NCBI RefSeq assembly: GCF_002953215.1
Contig: NZ_CP026378.1
Span: forward strand, 850,540 to 914,539
Reading direction: 5' to 3'
Source of the DNA: Mixta calida
GTDB taxonomy: Bacteria; Pseudomonadota; Gammaproteobacteria; Enterobacterales; Enterobacteriaceae
DNA length: 64,000 bases
Shown here: positions 1-9,395 of the stretch, piece after piece
Layout of the letters: every line of letters begins with the position of its first letter
Position numbering within the stretch: the first letter of the stretch is position 1
Position numbers and translations under genes: made by a program
The notes under the pieces: generated by a model
Told to the model about the DNA's origin: nothing
The model's input: only the letters and a program-made list of their open reading frames with translations
Database searches by the model: none

Positions 1-1961
1 GCATCCGCCGCGAGCTGAAAGACGCAGGCGCCGAGCGTATCTGGTATGTGGCCGACGCATTCCGCGCCGGACTGTCGGTGGATGGCGTGTTCAACCTGAC
101 CAATATCGACCGCTGGTTCCTGGTGCAGATTGAAGAACTGGTGCGCCTGGAAGAGCGCGTGGCGCAGGAAGGCGTTAATGGCCTTAACGCAGATTTCCTG
201 CGCACGCTGAAGCGCAAAGGCTTTGCCGACGCGCGTCTGGCGCAGCTGGCTGGCGTCAGCGAAGCGGAAGTGCGCAAGCTGCGCCAGCAGTACAACCTGC
301 ACCCGGTCTACAAGCGAGTTGACACCTGCGCCGCCGAGTTCTCCACCGATACCGCCTATATGTACTCTACTTATGAAGAAGAGTGCGAAGCGAACCCGAA
401 TCAGGATCGCGAAAAAATCATGGTGTTGGGCGGCGGACCAAACCGTATCGGCCAGGGCATCGAATTTGACTACTGCTGCGTCCACGCCGCGCTGGCGCTG
501 CGCGAAGATGGTTACGAGACCATTATGGTCAACTGTAACCCGGAAACCGTCTCCACCGATTACGACACCTCCGACCGTCTCTATTTCGAGCCGGTGACGC
601 TGGAGGATGTGCTGGAAATCGTCCGCATCGAGCAGCCGAAAGGGGTGATCGTGCAGTATGGCGGCCAGACCCCGCTGAAGCTGGCGCGCGCGCTGGAAGC
701 GGCAGGCGTGCCGGTTATCGGCACCAGCCCTGACGCCATCGACCGCGCGGAAGACCGCGAACGCTTCCAGCAGGCGGTTGACCGTCTCGGCCTGAAACAG
801 CCAGCCAACGCCACGGTAACGGCGCTGGAGCAGGCGGTGCAGAAAGCGACTGAAATCGGCTATCCGCTGGTGGTGCGTCCTTCCTATGTGCTGGGCGGCC
901 GCGCAATGGAAATCGTCTACGACGAGCAGGATCTGAAGCGCTACTTCCAGACCGCGGTTTCCGTCTCCAACGATGCGCCGGTGCTGCTGGATCGCTTCCT
1001 GGACGATGCGGTGGAAGTGGACGTCGACGCGATTTGCGACGGTGAACGCGTGCTGATCGGCGGCATCATGGAGCATATCGAACAGGCTGGCGTGCATTCC
1101 GGCGACTCCGCCTGCTCGCTCCCTGCCTACACGCTGAGCCAGGATATTCAGAACGTGATGCGTCAGCAGGTAGAAAAGCTGGCGTTCGAACTCTGCGTCC
1201 GCGGCCTGATGAACGTGCAGTTTGCGGTGAAGGATAACGAGGTTTACCTGATTGAGGTCAACCCGCGCGCCGCGCGCACCGTGCCTTTCGTCTCCAAAGC
1301 GACCGGCGTGCCGCTGGCGAAAGTAGCCGCGCGCGTGATGGCGGGCAAAACGCTGGTGGAGCAGGGCGTTACTGAAGAAGTGATCCCGCCGTACTACTCG
1401 GTGAAAGAGGTCGTGCTGCCGTTCAACAAGTTCCCTGGCGTCGACCCGATTCTTGGACCGGAAATGCGCTCAACGGGTGAAGTGATGGGCGTCGGCCGCA
1501 CCTTTGCCGAGGCGTTCGCCAAGGCGATGCTGGGCGCACAGTCCAATATGAAGAAAAAGGGCCGCGCGCTGCTGTCAGTGCGGGAAGGCGATAAGAAACG
1601 CATCGTCGACCTGGCGGCTAAGCTGCTGAAGTTCGGCTTTGAACTGGACGCGACGCACGGCACCGCAGTTGTGCTGGGCGAGGCAGGCATTAACCCGCGG
1701 TTGGTGAACAAGGTGCATGAAGGTCGTCCGCATATTCAGGATCGCCTCAAGAACGGTGAGTACAGTTACATCGTCAACACCACCGCCGGACGCCAGGCGA
1801 TTGAGGATTCACGCGTGATTCGCCGCAGCGCGCTGCAATATAAAGTGCATTACGACACCACGCTGAACGGCGGATTCGCGACCGCCATGGCGCTGAACGC
1901 CGACCCGACGGAGAAAGTGATTTCCGTTCAGGAGATGCACGCGCAAATTAATGCTAAATAA
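1..1961 (+). CDS. carB: Carbamoyl-phosphate synthase large subunit (3' part)
   Basis: Large subunit of carbamoyl-phosphate synthase, which makes carbamoyl phosphate for pyrimidine and arginine synthesis together with the glutaminase subunit CarA. The reading frame is open from the window edge (codons in phase with base 3), so about the last 650 of the usual 1073 residues are present. Visible are the second ATP-grasp half ([18 protein letters not shown], then [15 protein letters not shown] and [12 protein letters not shown]) and the C-terminal allosteric domain that binds UMP, IMP and ornithine. It ends in the enterobacterial tail [10 protein letters not shown] hairpin terminator follows, so this is the end of carAB. 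The identification is certain; the start lies outside the window. Confidence 0.98.
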   Translation, partial: IRRELKDAGAERIWYVADAFRAGLSVDGVFNLTNIDRWFLVQIEELVRLEERVAQEGVNGLNADFLRTLKRKGFADARLAQLAGVSEAEVRKLRQQYNLHPVYKRVDTCAAEFSTDTAYMYSTYEEECEANPNQDREKIMVLGGGPNRIGQGIEFDYCCVHAALALREDGYETIMVNCNPETVSTDYDTSDRLYFEPVTLEDVLEIVRIEQPKGVIVQYGGQTPLKLARALEAAGVPVIGTSPDAIDRAEDRERFQQAVDRLGLKQPANATVTALEQAVQKATEIGYPLVVRPSYVLGGRAMEIVYDEQDLKRYFQTAVSVSNDAPVLLDRFLDDAVEVDVDAICDGERVLIGGIMEHIEQAGVHSGDSACSLPAYTLSQDIQNVMRQQVEKLAFELCVRGLMNVQFAVKDNEVYLIEVNPRAARTVPFVSKATGVPLAKVAARVMAGKTLVEQGVTEEVIPPYYSVKEVVLPFNKFPGVDPILGPEMRSTGEVMGVGRTFAEAFAKAMLGAQSNMKKKGRALLSVREGDKKRIVDLAAKLLKFGFELDATHGTAVVLGEAGINPRLVNKVHEGRPHIQDRLKNGEYSYIVNTTAGRQAIEDSRVIRRSALQYKVHYDTTLNGGFATAMALNADPTEKVISVQEMHAQINAK

Positions 1962-1980
1962 GTCGCTGATTTAACCGATA

Positions 1981-2007
1981 ACGGCTCTTCCGGGAGCCGT
2001 TTTTTTA
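1981..2007 (+). terminator. Rho-independent terminator after carB
   Basis: A perfect seven-base stem (ACGGCTC / GGAGCCGT region, loop TTCC) is followed directly by a run of seven T. It lies 20 bases after the carB stop codon and closes carAB. Confidence 0.85.
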
Positions 2008-2106
2008 TGGGTGCGATTTACGCGCCGTAAAGGACGCGGACTTTGACTGGCGAGAGGGTAATGGACCTTATCGCGCCGGGTCTGTCAGGATGTTTAAGGA
2101 TAAAGA

Positions 2107-3255
2107 ATGAATTTTTCTAAGCGCGTTATTGCATTTTATTGTGGCGTTGGCCTGCTCGCTGCATTGCCTTTCGCCAGCCAGGCGGAAATTACCCTGATTA
2201 AACAAGATGCGCAACCGGACGATGCGTTAAGCCGTCTGAAGTTTGCGGTGGGCGGCAGCATCCGTCCGCAGTTCAACAATATCACCGGCGACAGCGATCG
2301 CGGCTCTTATAAGCGCAACGGCTTTGATGGCGGCACGCGTTTCCGCTTCGGTGCGGAATATTATCTGACCGAAGATATCAGCTGGCTGGGCTATTACGAG
2401 CTGGGCGTGAATATTCCGGCACTGTTCAACTGGGATAACCACTACGCCGAAGGCGCGCACGACACTTCGCGCCGCCAGCTTTACACCGGCTTTAAAAGTC
2501 AGCGCTGGGGCCAGCTAACCTTTGGTCAGCAGAACAGCGTTTACTATGACGTCGTCGGCGCCAAAACGGATATCTGGGATTACGATATGCTGGCCCAGGC
2601 GTCAAATATCGGCATCAACGGCGATTACGACGGCACCTACCGCGCGCGTAAACAGCTGAAGTATAAAAATCGCTTCGGCGATGCCGATCTTTACGCCTCC
2701 TGGCTACTGGAAGACACTGAGTACCTGCCAGGCAACGGCCTGCGCTACAAGCGTCAGGGCGGTGGCTCGCTGGGCGTGGATTACCATTTGACGCCGGATC
2801 TGACCTGGGGCACCGCATGGAACTACACCCGTGCTGAAATGCGCAACCCAGGCAACGGCGACAGCAAAGGTTACGATCAGAATATCGTCGGCACCTCGCT
2901 GAGCTGGAAGCCGGACAACTGGACGCTGGCGTTGGGCGGCGGCTGGTATCAAAACTTCTCGCCAAGCAAGAAACGCAGCGTCGATAACTACTTCGCTAAT
3001 GAAGCGTGGGGCGTGGAATATTTCGTTGGCTACACCATTCCGGTGCAGCGTTATGCGGTGAAATCGGTGCAGCCTTACGTGATGGGCGATCGTCTGGAAT
3101 ATACCAGCGGCCGCGATTACCAGCGCATCGATAACGGCGTTGGCGTGACGTTACAGCTCGATTACGGCTTCCGTATCGATTATGAGCACGTCTTCACCTC
3201 CAGCAGCGACGACCTGGGTGATATGAACCTGGTGCGCCTGCGTTACGATTTCTGA
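2107..3255 (+). CDS. Outer-membrane porin, general porin type
   Basis: A 382-residue predicted outer-membrane beta-barrel protein. Residues 1-26 form a classical Sec signal peptide ending in ASQA. The mature part has the alternating strand pattern of trimeric porins, with typical phrases such as YTGFKSQRWGQLTFGQQNSVYYDV, and ends in the aromatic residue (RLRYDF) recognised by the BAM complex. It resembles the Gram-negative porin superfamily rather than OmpC/OmpF themselves; substrate selectivity cannot be read from sequence. It is a single-gene unit between two terminators. E. coli has no porin at this position, so this is a lineage-specific insertion after carB. Start: ATG at 2107 preceded by AAGGA. 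Confidence 0.8.
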   Translation: MNFSKRVIAFYCGVGLLAALPFASQAEITLIKQDAQPDDALSRLKFAVGGSIRPQFNNITGDSDRGSYKRNGFDGGTRFRFGAEYYLTEDISWLGYYELGVNIPALFNWDNHYAEGAHDTSRRQLYTGFKSQRWGQLTFGQQNSVYYDVVGAKTDIWDYDMLAQASNIGINGDYDGTYRARKQLKYKNRFGDADLYASWLLEDTEYLPGNGLRYKRQGGGSLGVDYHLTPDLTWGTAWNYTRAEMRNPGNGDSKGYDQNIVGTSLSWKPDNWTLALGGGWYQNFSPSKKRSVDNYFANEAWGVEYFVGYTIPVQRYAVKSVQPYVMGDRLEYTSGRDYQRIDNGVGVTLQLDYGFRIDYEHVFTSSSDDLGDMNLVRLRYDF

Positions 3256-3290
3256 TAATCGCTATACGGCCTGGCGCCGTTAACTGACGA

Positions 3291-3327
3291 AAGCCTGAAC
3301 GTCATCGCTGGCGTTCAGGCTTTTTTT
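3291..3327 (+). terminator. Terminator after the porin gene
   Basis: An eleven-base stem (AAGCCTGAACG / CGTTCAGGCTT) with a ten-base loop is followed by seven T. It ends the porin transcript about 35 bases after its stop codon and separates it from the convergent bactofilin gene. Confidence 0.85.
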
Positions 3328-3355
3328 AACGCTCATTGCGCTGCCGCATAGCGGT

Positions 3356-4015
3356 TCAGGCGTGGCTGGCTTTGCTTTTTTTCTGCGTAGGGGGTAATTC
3401 CTTATCGGAAATGGCAGGCGCGGGCGCAATGCCGATCACGTTAGCGGCACGCTCAGGCGCTCTGGTGGTTTCGGCATTACCGACAAACAGACCGCCTTTT
3501 TTCACCGATAGCGTGGCATAATTCAGCGTGCCGCGAACATGGGCATGCTCGCCAATCTCTATCGATTCCGCTTTGCATTCGCCCTGAATATTGCCGTCGG
3601 CAAGCAGCTCATGGCAGTTGATATCGCCATGCACCAGGCCGTTGCGCATGACTTTTACTATCCCCTCGCTGGCGGTAATGTTGCCTTTAACTTCGCCATA
3701 GACGTAAACCTGGCCGACAGCCGTAATATTGCCTTCAAAGCAGACCTCACGGGCAATAACGGTATTGCTGATTTTTTCTTCCGGCTGCGGAAGCGTTTTT
3801 TCAACCGGCGCCATAGTTTGAACGGTTTCTGTATCTACGGGTTTAACGGGTTTTTTGAACATTTTCGATACCTTCCATTGCAATGCATAAAGTAAAAACG
3901 AACCTGCCGCCAGCAGGCCAAATATCCCTGTCCAGTTGAAAGAGGAAAAGCTGGTTACCAATGCCAGGGACCAAAAGCCGATCCCAGTATTAAAAAAGAT
4001 ATATCGCCTGTCCAT
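3356..4015 (-). CDS. Membrane-anchored bactofilin (polymer-forming cytoskeletal protein)
   Basis: A 219-residue protein. After a short basic start (MDRRYIFF) come two hydrophobic stretches at about residues 8-25 and 28-45 (GIGFWSLALVTSF and GIFGLLAAGSFLLYALQW), then a linker and a bactofilin core of about residues 85-185. The core shows the expected repeating short beta-helix rungs: VCFEGNITAVGQVYVYGEVKGNI, GLVHGDINCHELLADGNIQGECKAESIEIGEHAHVRGTLNY. Bactofilins polymerise without nucleotide and scaffold envelope enzymes; the two membrane segments would tether the polymer to the inner membrane. I chose the ATG at 4015 because AGGAAAG lies nine bases upstream; an in-frame start at 4069 has no comparable site. 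The gene is monocistronic, where E. coli has kefFC. Confidence 0.85.
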   Translation of the reverse strand: MDRRYIFFNTGIGFWSLALVTSFSSFNWTGIFGLLAAGSFLLYALQWKVSKMFKKPVKPVDTETVQTMAPVEKTLPQPEEKISNTVIAREVCFEGNITAVGQVYVYGEVKGNITASEGIVKVMRNGLVHGDINCHELLADGNIQGECKAESIEIGEHAHVRGTLNYATLSVKKGGLFVGNAETTRAPERAANVIGIAPAPAISDKELPPTQKKSKASHA

Positions 4016-4768
4016 ATCAGCTTTCCTGAATATCCTTATGCTGCGAAAAGCGTATGCTTTAAATGGCATTTTGCGCCTGTATGAAGCTGGGTATGTTCAG
4101 CTGCGATACCGTCAGACGTCACGCGTTTTTTCTGGCAGCGCGCCGCTTACGCATGCGCCGGTTCTGCTTACTAAATTGGGTCTGTTATTCTTAAACATTT
4201 ATTAAGAAATAATGATCATCTTTATTGATTTTTTCCGGCTGGAAGACACTTTCATAAAAACGTCTGTTATTTCCTGAAGCAAGAAAAGATCACGTAAAGT
4301 TATATTCAGTCAGTAACGTTATCGCTATTTGAAAAATAATCAAGTAGGGTTTTCCATTTTTGCGTTCGCCTGGCGTCACTTATTAATAAAGCTAATAACT
4401 TTCAGCGGCAATGGCATAAATAAATCGCAAAACTATAACAAACAGGTTATTAGCGCGAAAAAAATTATCTGATTTCGCTCTACAAATAGCGTGACGCTGA
4501 GCGGTAATCCCAACTGTTAACAATAAGCACCGTCTTTCCAATAAACAAAGCCTGATTAACAGCAAACCTGTCGCGGCGACCTAACGTGTCTCACCCTGAA
4601 CACGCCGCCTTCAATAAGAGGAGAGGGCTAACCTGTCGCGTTCGATTGTTACGTTAGCCAACGGTAAAAGGCTCTTTACAACCTTTACGTAAATCCCTTC
4701 ATCCGCCTATCGACGAAAGTTTCGCCTTTCCGTATGATGGCGCCAATTTTACACCCTGTAGAGAACCT
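4016..4768. other. Gene-free AT-rich interval between bactofilin gene and folA
   Basis: About 750 bases without a convincing gene; the open frames are short and lack ribosome sites. Near 4626-4659 there is a 7-base inverted repeat (GGCTAAC / GTTAGCC). The segment CCTGTCGCG occurs twice (around 4568 and 4632). The left end should carry the bactofilin promoter and the right end carries the folA promoter. I see no tRNA or recognisable small RNA. Confidence 0.5.
4710..4738 (+). promoter_or_regulatory. Probable sigma-70 promoter of folA
   Basis: TCGACG (4710-4715; four of six bases match TTGACA) and TATGAT (4733-4738; five of six match TATAAT) are separated by 17 bases and lie about 35 bases before the folA start codon. 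Confidence 0.55.
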
Positions 4769-4771
4769 ATG

Positions 4772-5251
4772 ATGATAAGCCTGATAGCGGCTTTAGCAGC
4801 CGATCGCGTTATTGGGATGGAAAACGCTATGCCGTGGGATCTGCCTGCGGATTTAGCCTGGTTTAAACGTAATACGCTGAATAAGCCGGTCATTATGGGC
4901 CGTCTGACCTGGGAATCGATTGGCCGTCCGCTGCCGGGACGGCAGAACATCGTCGTCAGCAGCCAGCCGGCGCAGGCCGAAGGCGTCACCTGGGTCAGCT
5001 CGCTGGATGAGGCGCTGGCGGCGGCGGGTGATGTGGAAGAGGTGATGGTTATTGGCGGTGGACGTATCTATGAGCAGATGCTGCATCGCGCCGATCGTCT
5101 CTATCTGACCCATATCGACGCTGAAGTGGAAGGCGACACGCACTTTCCCGACTATGAGCCGGACGAGTGGCAGTCGGTCTTCAGCGAGTTTCATGATGCC
5201 GATGAGAAAAACTCCCACAGCTACTGCTTTGAAATTCTCGAGCGCCGCTGA
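4772..5251 (+). CDS. folA: Dihydrofolate reductase
   Basis: Reduces dihydrofolate to tetrahydrofolate with NADPH, the cytosolic step targeted by trimethoprim. The 159-residue product has the length and sequence of the chromosomal enterobacterial enzyme. Visible are the Met20 loop ([11 protein letters not shown]), catalytic Asp27 in PADLAWFK, the NADPH-binding [15 protein letters not shown] and [10 protein letters not shown], and the end EILERR. The usual His45 after Arg44 is Leu here, a conservative-looking natural variation in the cofactor-binding segment. Two ATG codons stand in tandem (4769 and 4772); the second gives the E. coli length. This is the native gene, not a plasmid dfr. Confidence 0.97.
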   Translation: MISLIAALAADRVIGMENAMPWDLPADLAWFKRNTLNKPVIMGRLTWESIGRPLPGRQNIVVSSQPAQAEGVTWVSSLDEALAAAGDVEEVMVIGGGRIYEQMLHRADRLYLTHIDAEVEGDTHFPDYEPDEWQSVFSEFHDADEKNSHSYCFEILERR

Positions 5252-5270
5252 TCGCCCACATTAACCGTTT

Positions 5271-5315
5271 CTGTTAGCCAGTTGTAACATGGCTGTCATT
5301 TTTGACCTCTAGCAT
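5271..5315 (+). promoter_or_regulatory. Candidate Pho box (three units) and -10 before phoX-type gene
   Basis: Three CTGTCAT-like units repeat at exactly 11-base spacing: CTGTTAG at 5271, TTGTAAC at 5282 and CTGTCAT at 5293, with a poor fourth at 5304. PhoB recognises direct repeats of this type that replace the -35 element. TAGCAT (5310-5315) sits ten bases after the last good unit, the spacing expected for the -10. This indicates induction of the downstream phosphatase under phosphate limitation. Confidence 0.65.
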
Positions 5316-5354
5316 TGCTTCCACTCTGGGACACCATAAAGGAAGCAATGCAAA

Positions 5355-7238
5355 ATGACCGATAAAATTCTTGCGCTTAACAGCGATTCGTTGCTCAATC
5401 CAACACGTCGTAAACTGCTGGCCGGCGGCGGCGCGCTGGGGCTCGCTGGCTTTCTCGGCGGCGGCGTCAGCCTGCCCGCCTTCGCGCAGGTCACTTCTGC
5501 GCCGACCAACAGTCCGCTGCTGGGATTCACCGGCATTCCCGCCTCAACTGCCGATGAAATCGCTATTGCGCCCGGCTATCGGGCCGAAGTGCTGATCTCC
5601 TGGGGCGAGCCGCTGGTAGACGGTGCGCCGCCCTTCGATCCGCAGGGCAACAACAGTGCGGCCGATCAGGAAAAACAGTTTGGCGACAATAACGACGGCA
5701 TGAGCTTTTTCGCCATCGACGATAATCGTGGCGTAATGGCGATTAACAATGAGTACGTCAACGAACAGTACCTGTTCGCGCACGGCGGCAGCAAAGCGAC
5801 CAGCGTGGAAGATGTAAAAAAATCGCAGGCCGCGCACGGCGTTTCTGTGGTTGAGGTGGCGCGCGGCGAAGGGAACCGCTGGCATGTGGTGCGTCCGTCA
5901 CGCTATAACCGCCGCATCACCGCCAATACGCCGATGCAGTTTTCCGGCCCGGCGGCAGGCAACGCGGCGCTGCAAACCACCGCCGATCCCGAAGGCAAAA
6001 CGGTGCTGGGCACCTTCGGCAACTGCGCCAACGGTAAAACCCCGTGGGGCACCTATCTCACCTGCGAAGAGAACTTCGACACCTATTTCGGCACCAAAGC
6101 AGCCGATTTCAGCCCCAGCGCCCAGCAGAAACGCTATACGCTGAAAGCGAACGAGCCAGAGCGCAACTGGTCCGATTTTGACGAGCGTTTCGATGTGGCG
6201 AAAAACCCTAATGAATTCAACCGTCACGGCTGGATAGTGGAGATCGATCCGCTCGATCCTGCTTCGGTGCCGATCAAGCGCACCGCGCTGGGCCGCTTTA
6301 AGCATGAGAATGCCGCGGTCACGGTGGCGAAAAGCGGCGAGCTGGTGGTCTATATGGGCGACGACGAGCGCGGCGAATATATCTATAAATATGTGTCACG
6401 CGGTAAAGTCGACCACGCTAACCCGACGGCGAATCGCGCCCTGTTGGATGAGGGCACGCTCTATGTGGCGGTATTTGAAGGAGACAAAAACGGCACGCCG
6501 CTGAAAGGCACGGGTCGCTGGCTGGCGCTGACGCATGGACAGAATGGCCTGACGGCGGAGAACGGCTTTCAGGATCAGGCGGCCATTCTGATTAACGCTC
6601 GCGCAGCGGCGGAGGTGGTAAAGGCCACGCGGATGGATCGTCCGGAGTGGATCGCCGTTAACCCGCATGACGGCCGCGCCTATTGCACGCTGACCAATAA
6701 CAACAAGCGTGGCAATGAAAAGATGCCGGTAGATGCGGCCAATCCGCGCCCTGACAATATATATGGTCAGATTATCCGTTGGGATGAGGGAGGCGACGCC
6801 ACGGCGCAGCAGTTCAACTGGGATATCTTCGTGCTGTGCGGCAACCCGATCGCTCATCCGCAGGGCGTACAGCGCGGCACGCCCAATATCACCGCTGAAA
6901 ACACCTTCAACAGCCCTGACGGTTTAGGCTTCGACGGCGCCGGGCGGCTATGGATTCTCACCGACGGCAAATACAGCAATGAAGGCGACTATCAGGGGCA
7001 GGGCAATAATCAGATGCTGGTGGGTGACCCGGAGAGCGGTGAAATTCGTCGTTTTATGGTGGGGCCGAAATCATGCGAGCTGACCGGCATTACGTTCACG
7101 CCGGACTATAAAACGATGTTCGTTAACGTACAGCATCCGGGAGAAGAAGGGGATTCGCACTTCCCGAACAACAGCCCGCGGCCACGTTCCTCGGTGATCA
7201 TGATCACCCGCGAAGATGGCGGCGTGCTGGGCGCCTGA
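5355..7238 (+). CDS. PhoX-family secreted phosphatase (DUF839), Tat-exported
   Basis: A 627-residue member of the PhoX family of Ca/Fe-dependent alkaline phosphatases, which release phosphate from organic phosphomonoesters in the periplasm. The N-terminus carries a twin-arginine signal: TRRKLLAGGG, a hydrophobic stretch, then PAFA around residue 45. Family landmarks are MSFFAIDDNRGVMAINNEYVNEQ, the GTYLTCEENFDTYFG segment holding the conserved cysteine, FNRHGWIVEIDPLDP, and the C-terminal GITFTPDYKTMFVNVQHPGE. The ATG at 5355 has AAGGAAG about seven bases upstream. The gene stands alone behind a Pho-box-like promoter, which agrees with a phosphate-scavenging role. It is absent at this place in E. 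coli. The family call is firm; substrate is unknown. Confidence 0.9.
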   Translation: MTDKILALNSDSLLNPTRRKLLAGGGALGLAGFLGGGVSLPAFAQVTSAPTNSPLLGFTGIPASTADEIAIAPGYRAEVLISWGEPLVDGAPPFDPQGNNSAADQEKQFGDNNDGMSFFAIDDNRGVMAINNEYVNEQYLFAHGGSKATSVEDVKKSQAAHGVSVVEVARGEGNRWHVVRPSRYNRRITANTPMQFSGPAAGNAALQTTADPEGKTVLGTFGNCANGKTPWGTYLTCEENFDTYFGTKAADFSPSAQQKRYTLKANEPERNWSDFDERFDVAKNPNEFNRHGWIVEIDPLDPASVPIKRTALGRFKHENAAVTVAKSGELVVYMGDDERGEYIYKYVSRGKVDHANPTANRALLDEGTLYVAVFEGDKNGTPLKGTGRWLALTHGQNGLTAENGFQDQAAILINARAAAEVVKATRMDRPEWIAVNPHDGRAYCTLTNNNKRGNEKMPVDAANPRPDNIYGQIIRWDEGGDATAQQFNWDIFVLCGNPIAHPQGVQRGTPNITAENTFNSPDGLGFDGAGRLWILTDGKYSNEGDYQGQGNNQMLVGDPESGEIRRFMVGPKSCELTGITFTPDYKTMFVNVQHPGEEGDSHFPNNSPRPRSSVIMITREDGGVLGA

Positions 7239-7248
7239 CGAAGGCAGC

Positions 7249-7271
7249 GCCGGGCCGTCTGACGGCCCGGC
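7249..7271. terminator. Strong palindrome between convergent phoX-type gene and apaH
   Basis: Perfect 11-base arms (GCCGGGCCGTC / GACGGCCCGGC) almost touch between the two stop codons. Neither side has a T tract, so it may act as a bidirectional 3' end or stabiliser rather than a classical terminator. Confidence 0.5.
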
Positions 7272-7276
7272 CGTAC

Positions 7277-8139
7277 TTATTCAGCGCGCAGCGCAGCGGG
7301 CGCTACATCGTCGCCTTCGGCGCTTTGCTGGCGGTTGGACGGCTGAATAAACAGCTGGCGATCTTCCCAGCGCAGCATCGTTAGCGTTCCGCCCCAACAG
7401 CAACCGGTATCAAGGCCGATAATCCCTTCCGGGGTGCCTTTGCCTTCCAGCGAGGCCCAGTGGCCGAAAATAATGGTGTAGTCGCGTGCCACCGGGCTTT
7501 CAATGGCGAACCAGGGCTTCAACGGCGGCGGCGCCGAGCCGGGCGCGTCTTTGCAGATCATATCCAACTGCCCGTTAGGGAAACAGTAACGCATGCGCGT
7601 CAGTGCATTAGTGCTGAAGCGCAGGCGCGCCAGGCCGGTTAGCTCCGGCGTCCAGTTGTTCGGCATATCGCCGTACATCGCGTTCAGGAACAGCGGGTAG
7701 CTGTCGCTGGAAAGCACCGCTTCGACTTCCCGCGCGCACATTTGTGCGGTTTCAATATCCCACTGCGGCGTAATGCCCGCGTGCGCCATCACCAGCTTCT
7801 TCTCTTCATCCACCTGCAGCAAAGGCTGACGGCGCAGCCAGTTGATCAGCTCGTCGGCGTCGGGCGCCTCCAGCAGCGGCGTAATGCGATCTTTCGGCTT
7901 GTTGCGGCTAATGCCGGCATAGACCGCCAGCAGATGCAGATCGTGATTGCCCAGTACCATGCGCACCGCGCTGCCCAGCGAGCGCACAAAGCGCAGCACC
8001 TCCAGCGAGCCGGGCCGCGCGCGACCAGATCGCCTGTCAGCCAAAGGGTGTCTTTTTCAGCGTCAAAGGCGACCTGCTGCAACAGAGACTGCAGTTCATC
8101 GTAGCAGCCATGAATGTCGCCAATCAGATATGTACTCAT
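7277..8139 (-). pseudogene. apaH: Diadenosine tetraphosphatase, frameshifted
   Basis: ApaH cleaves Ap4A into two ADP. The N-terminal part ([20 protein letters not shown] through TGDLVARGP, with metallophosphatase motifs GDIHG and GD) starts at the ATG at 8139. The remainder ([13 protein letters not shown], then [12 protein letters not shown] and [11 protein letters not shown]) continues in another frame. They join if one C/G is restored near 8010-8014, where the plus strand reads GAGCCGGGCC and GAGCCCGGGCC would be expected. With that base the product has 287 residues, a normal length, and all motifs (GDxHG, GNHD, H) are intact. Last gene of the lptD-surA-pdxA-rsmA-apaG-apaH operon. It may be a sequencing error or a very recent mutation. 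Confidence 0.9.
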
Positions 8140-8192
8140 GAAATAGTTACCTGGATAAGAAACGGCAAACCCGGCCGTAGCCGGGTTTCTCA

Positions 8193-8570
8193 TCAGTGAA
8201 TGCGCGAAGGGACGGCAAGACGGAACACGGGAATATCGACATGAAACTGTTCGCCTCGATCGTCGATCATCACGTAATGCCCCTGCATGGTGCCCATCGG
8301 GGTTTCCAGCACCGCGCCGCTGGTGTACTGATATTCATCGCCGGGCGCAATGTGCGGCTGTTCGCCAATCACGCCGTCGCCCTGAACTTCGGTTTCGCGT
8401 CCGTTACCGTTGGTAATCAACCAGTAGCGGCTAAGCAGCTGCACGTTGTCACGCCCCAGGTTGCGGATGGTAATGGTATAGGCGAACACGTAGCGCTCCT
8501 CATCCGGGGCTGATTGTGATTCGACATAAAAACTCTGTACCTGAACACACACTCGGGGCGATTCATTCAT
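8193..8570 (-). CDS. apaG: ApaG domain protein
   Basis: A 125-residue protein identical in length to E. coli ApaG (formerly CorD). The fold is a fibronectin-like beta sandwich; the segments [27 protein letters not shown] and [25 protein letters not shown] are the family signature. The biochemical role in enterobacteria is not settled; the homologous domain in eukaryotic F-box proteins is a binding module. It lies three bases downstream of rsmA and 53 bases upstream of apaH in the same operon. Confidence 0.95.
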   Translation of the reverse strand: MNESPRVCVQVQSFYVESQSAPDEERYVFAYTITIRNLGRDNVQLLSRYWLITNGNGRETEVQGDGVIGEQPHIAPGDEYQYTSGAVLETPMGTMQGHYVMIDDRGEQFHVDIPVFRLAVPSRIH

Positions 8571-8573
8571 GCC

Positions 8574-9395
8574 TTAACTCTCCTGCGACTCAGGGTGCGC
8601 AGTTAACCAGTTCGCTAACTGACAATATTGGGCGACGGTGATGTTTTCCGCACGCAGGCTGCCGTCGATGCCCAGACTGTCCATCACCTCGGCGCTAAAC
8701 AGATGGCCCAGGCTGTTGCGCAGCGTTTTGCGGCGCTTGCCGAAGGCTTCGGTGGTGATACGGCTCAGCGCGCGAATATCCGTAACCGGATGCGGGCGCG
8801 CTTTATGCGGCACCAGACGCACCACGGCGGAATCGACTTTCGGCGCTGGCGTAAAGGATTCCGGCGGCACTTCCAGCACCGGGATCACCTGACAATAGTA
8901 CTGTGCCATCACGCTTAAGCGGCCGTAGGCTTTGCTGTCGGGGCCGGCCACCAGACGGTTGACCACCTCTTTCTGCAGCATAAAGTGCATATCTTTGATC
9001 GCATCAGTATAGCTGAAAAGGTGGAACATCAACGGTGTAGAGATGTTGTAGGGCAGGTTGCCGAAGACGCGCAGCGGCTGGCCTTTCTCCGCCGCCAGGC
9101 TGGCGAAATCGAAGGTCATGGCGTCCTGCTGGTAAATCGTCAGCTTCGGGCCGAGGAACGGATGCGTTTGCAGGCGCGCGGCCAGATCGCGATCCAGTTC
9201 GATTACGGTCAGCGCGTCAAGGCGTTCGCCAACCGGCTCGGTCAGGGCGCCGAGGCCGGGACCGATTTCCACCATCGCCTCGCCGGGCTGAGGATGGATA
9301 GCCGAAACGATGCTTTCGATAATATAGGTGTCGTTAAGGAAGTTCTGCCCAAAACGTTTGCGGGCGAAATGACCCTGGTGGACGCGATTATTCAT
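8574..9395 (-). CDS. rsmA: 16S rRNA dimethyladenosine transferase
   Basis: RsmA (KsgA) dimethylates two adjacent adenosines in the 3' terminal hairpin of 16S rRNA using S-adenosylmethionine, a late check in 30S assembly; loss gives kasugamycin resistance. The 273-residue length equals E. coli. Visible are the N-terminal FGQNFLND, the SAM-binding [13 protein letters not shown] and the catalytic [14 protein letters not shown]. Its start overlaps the end of pdxA by eight bases, so translation is probably coupled. Confidence 0.97.
   Translation of the reverse strand: MNNRVHQGHFARKRFGQNFLNDTYIIESIVSAIHPQPGEAMVEIGPGLGALTEPVGERLDALTVIELDRDLAARLQTHPFLGPKLTIYQQDAMTFDFASLAAEKGQPLRVFGNLPYNISTPLMFHLFSYTDAIKDMHFMLQKEVVNRLVAGPDSKAYGRLSVMAQYYCQVIPVLEVPPESFTPAPKVDSAVVRLVPHKARPHPVTDIRALSRITTEAFGKRRKTLRNSLGHLFSAEVMDSLGIDGSLRAENITVAQYCQLANWLTAHPESQES

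Noticed and set aside
4016..4768. Possible small RNA or missed gene before folA
   Set aside because: Only one weak inverted repeat without a T tract and no open frame with a ribosome site.
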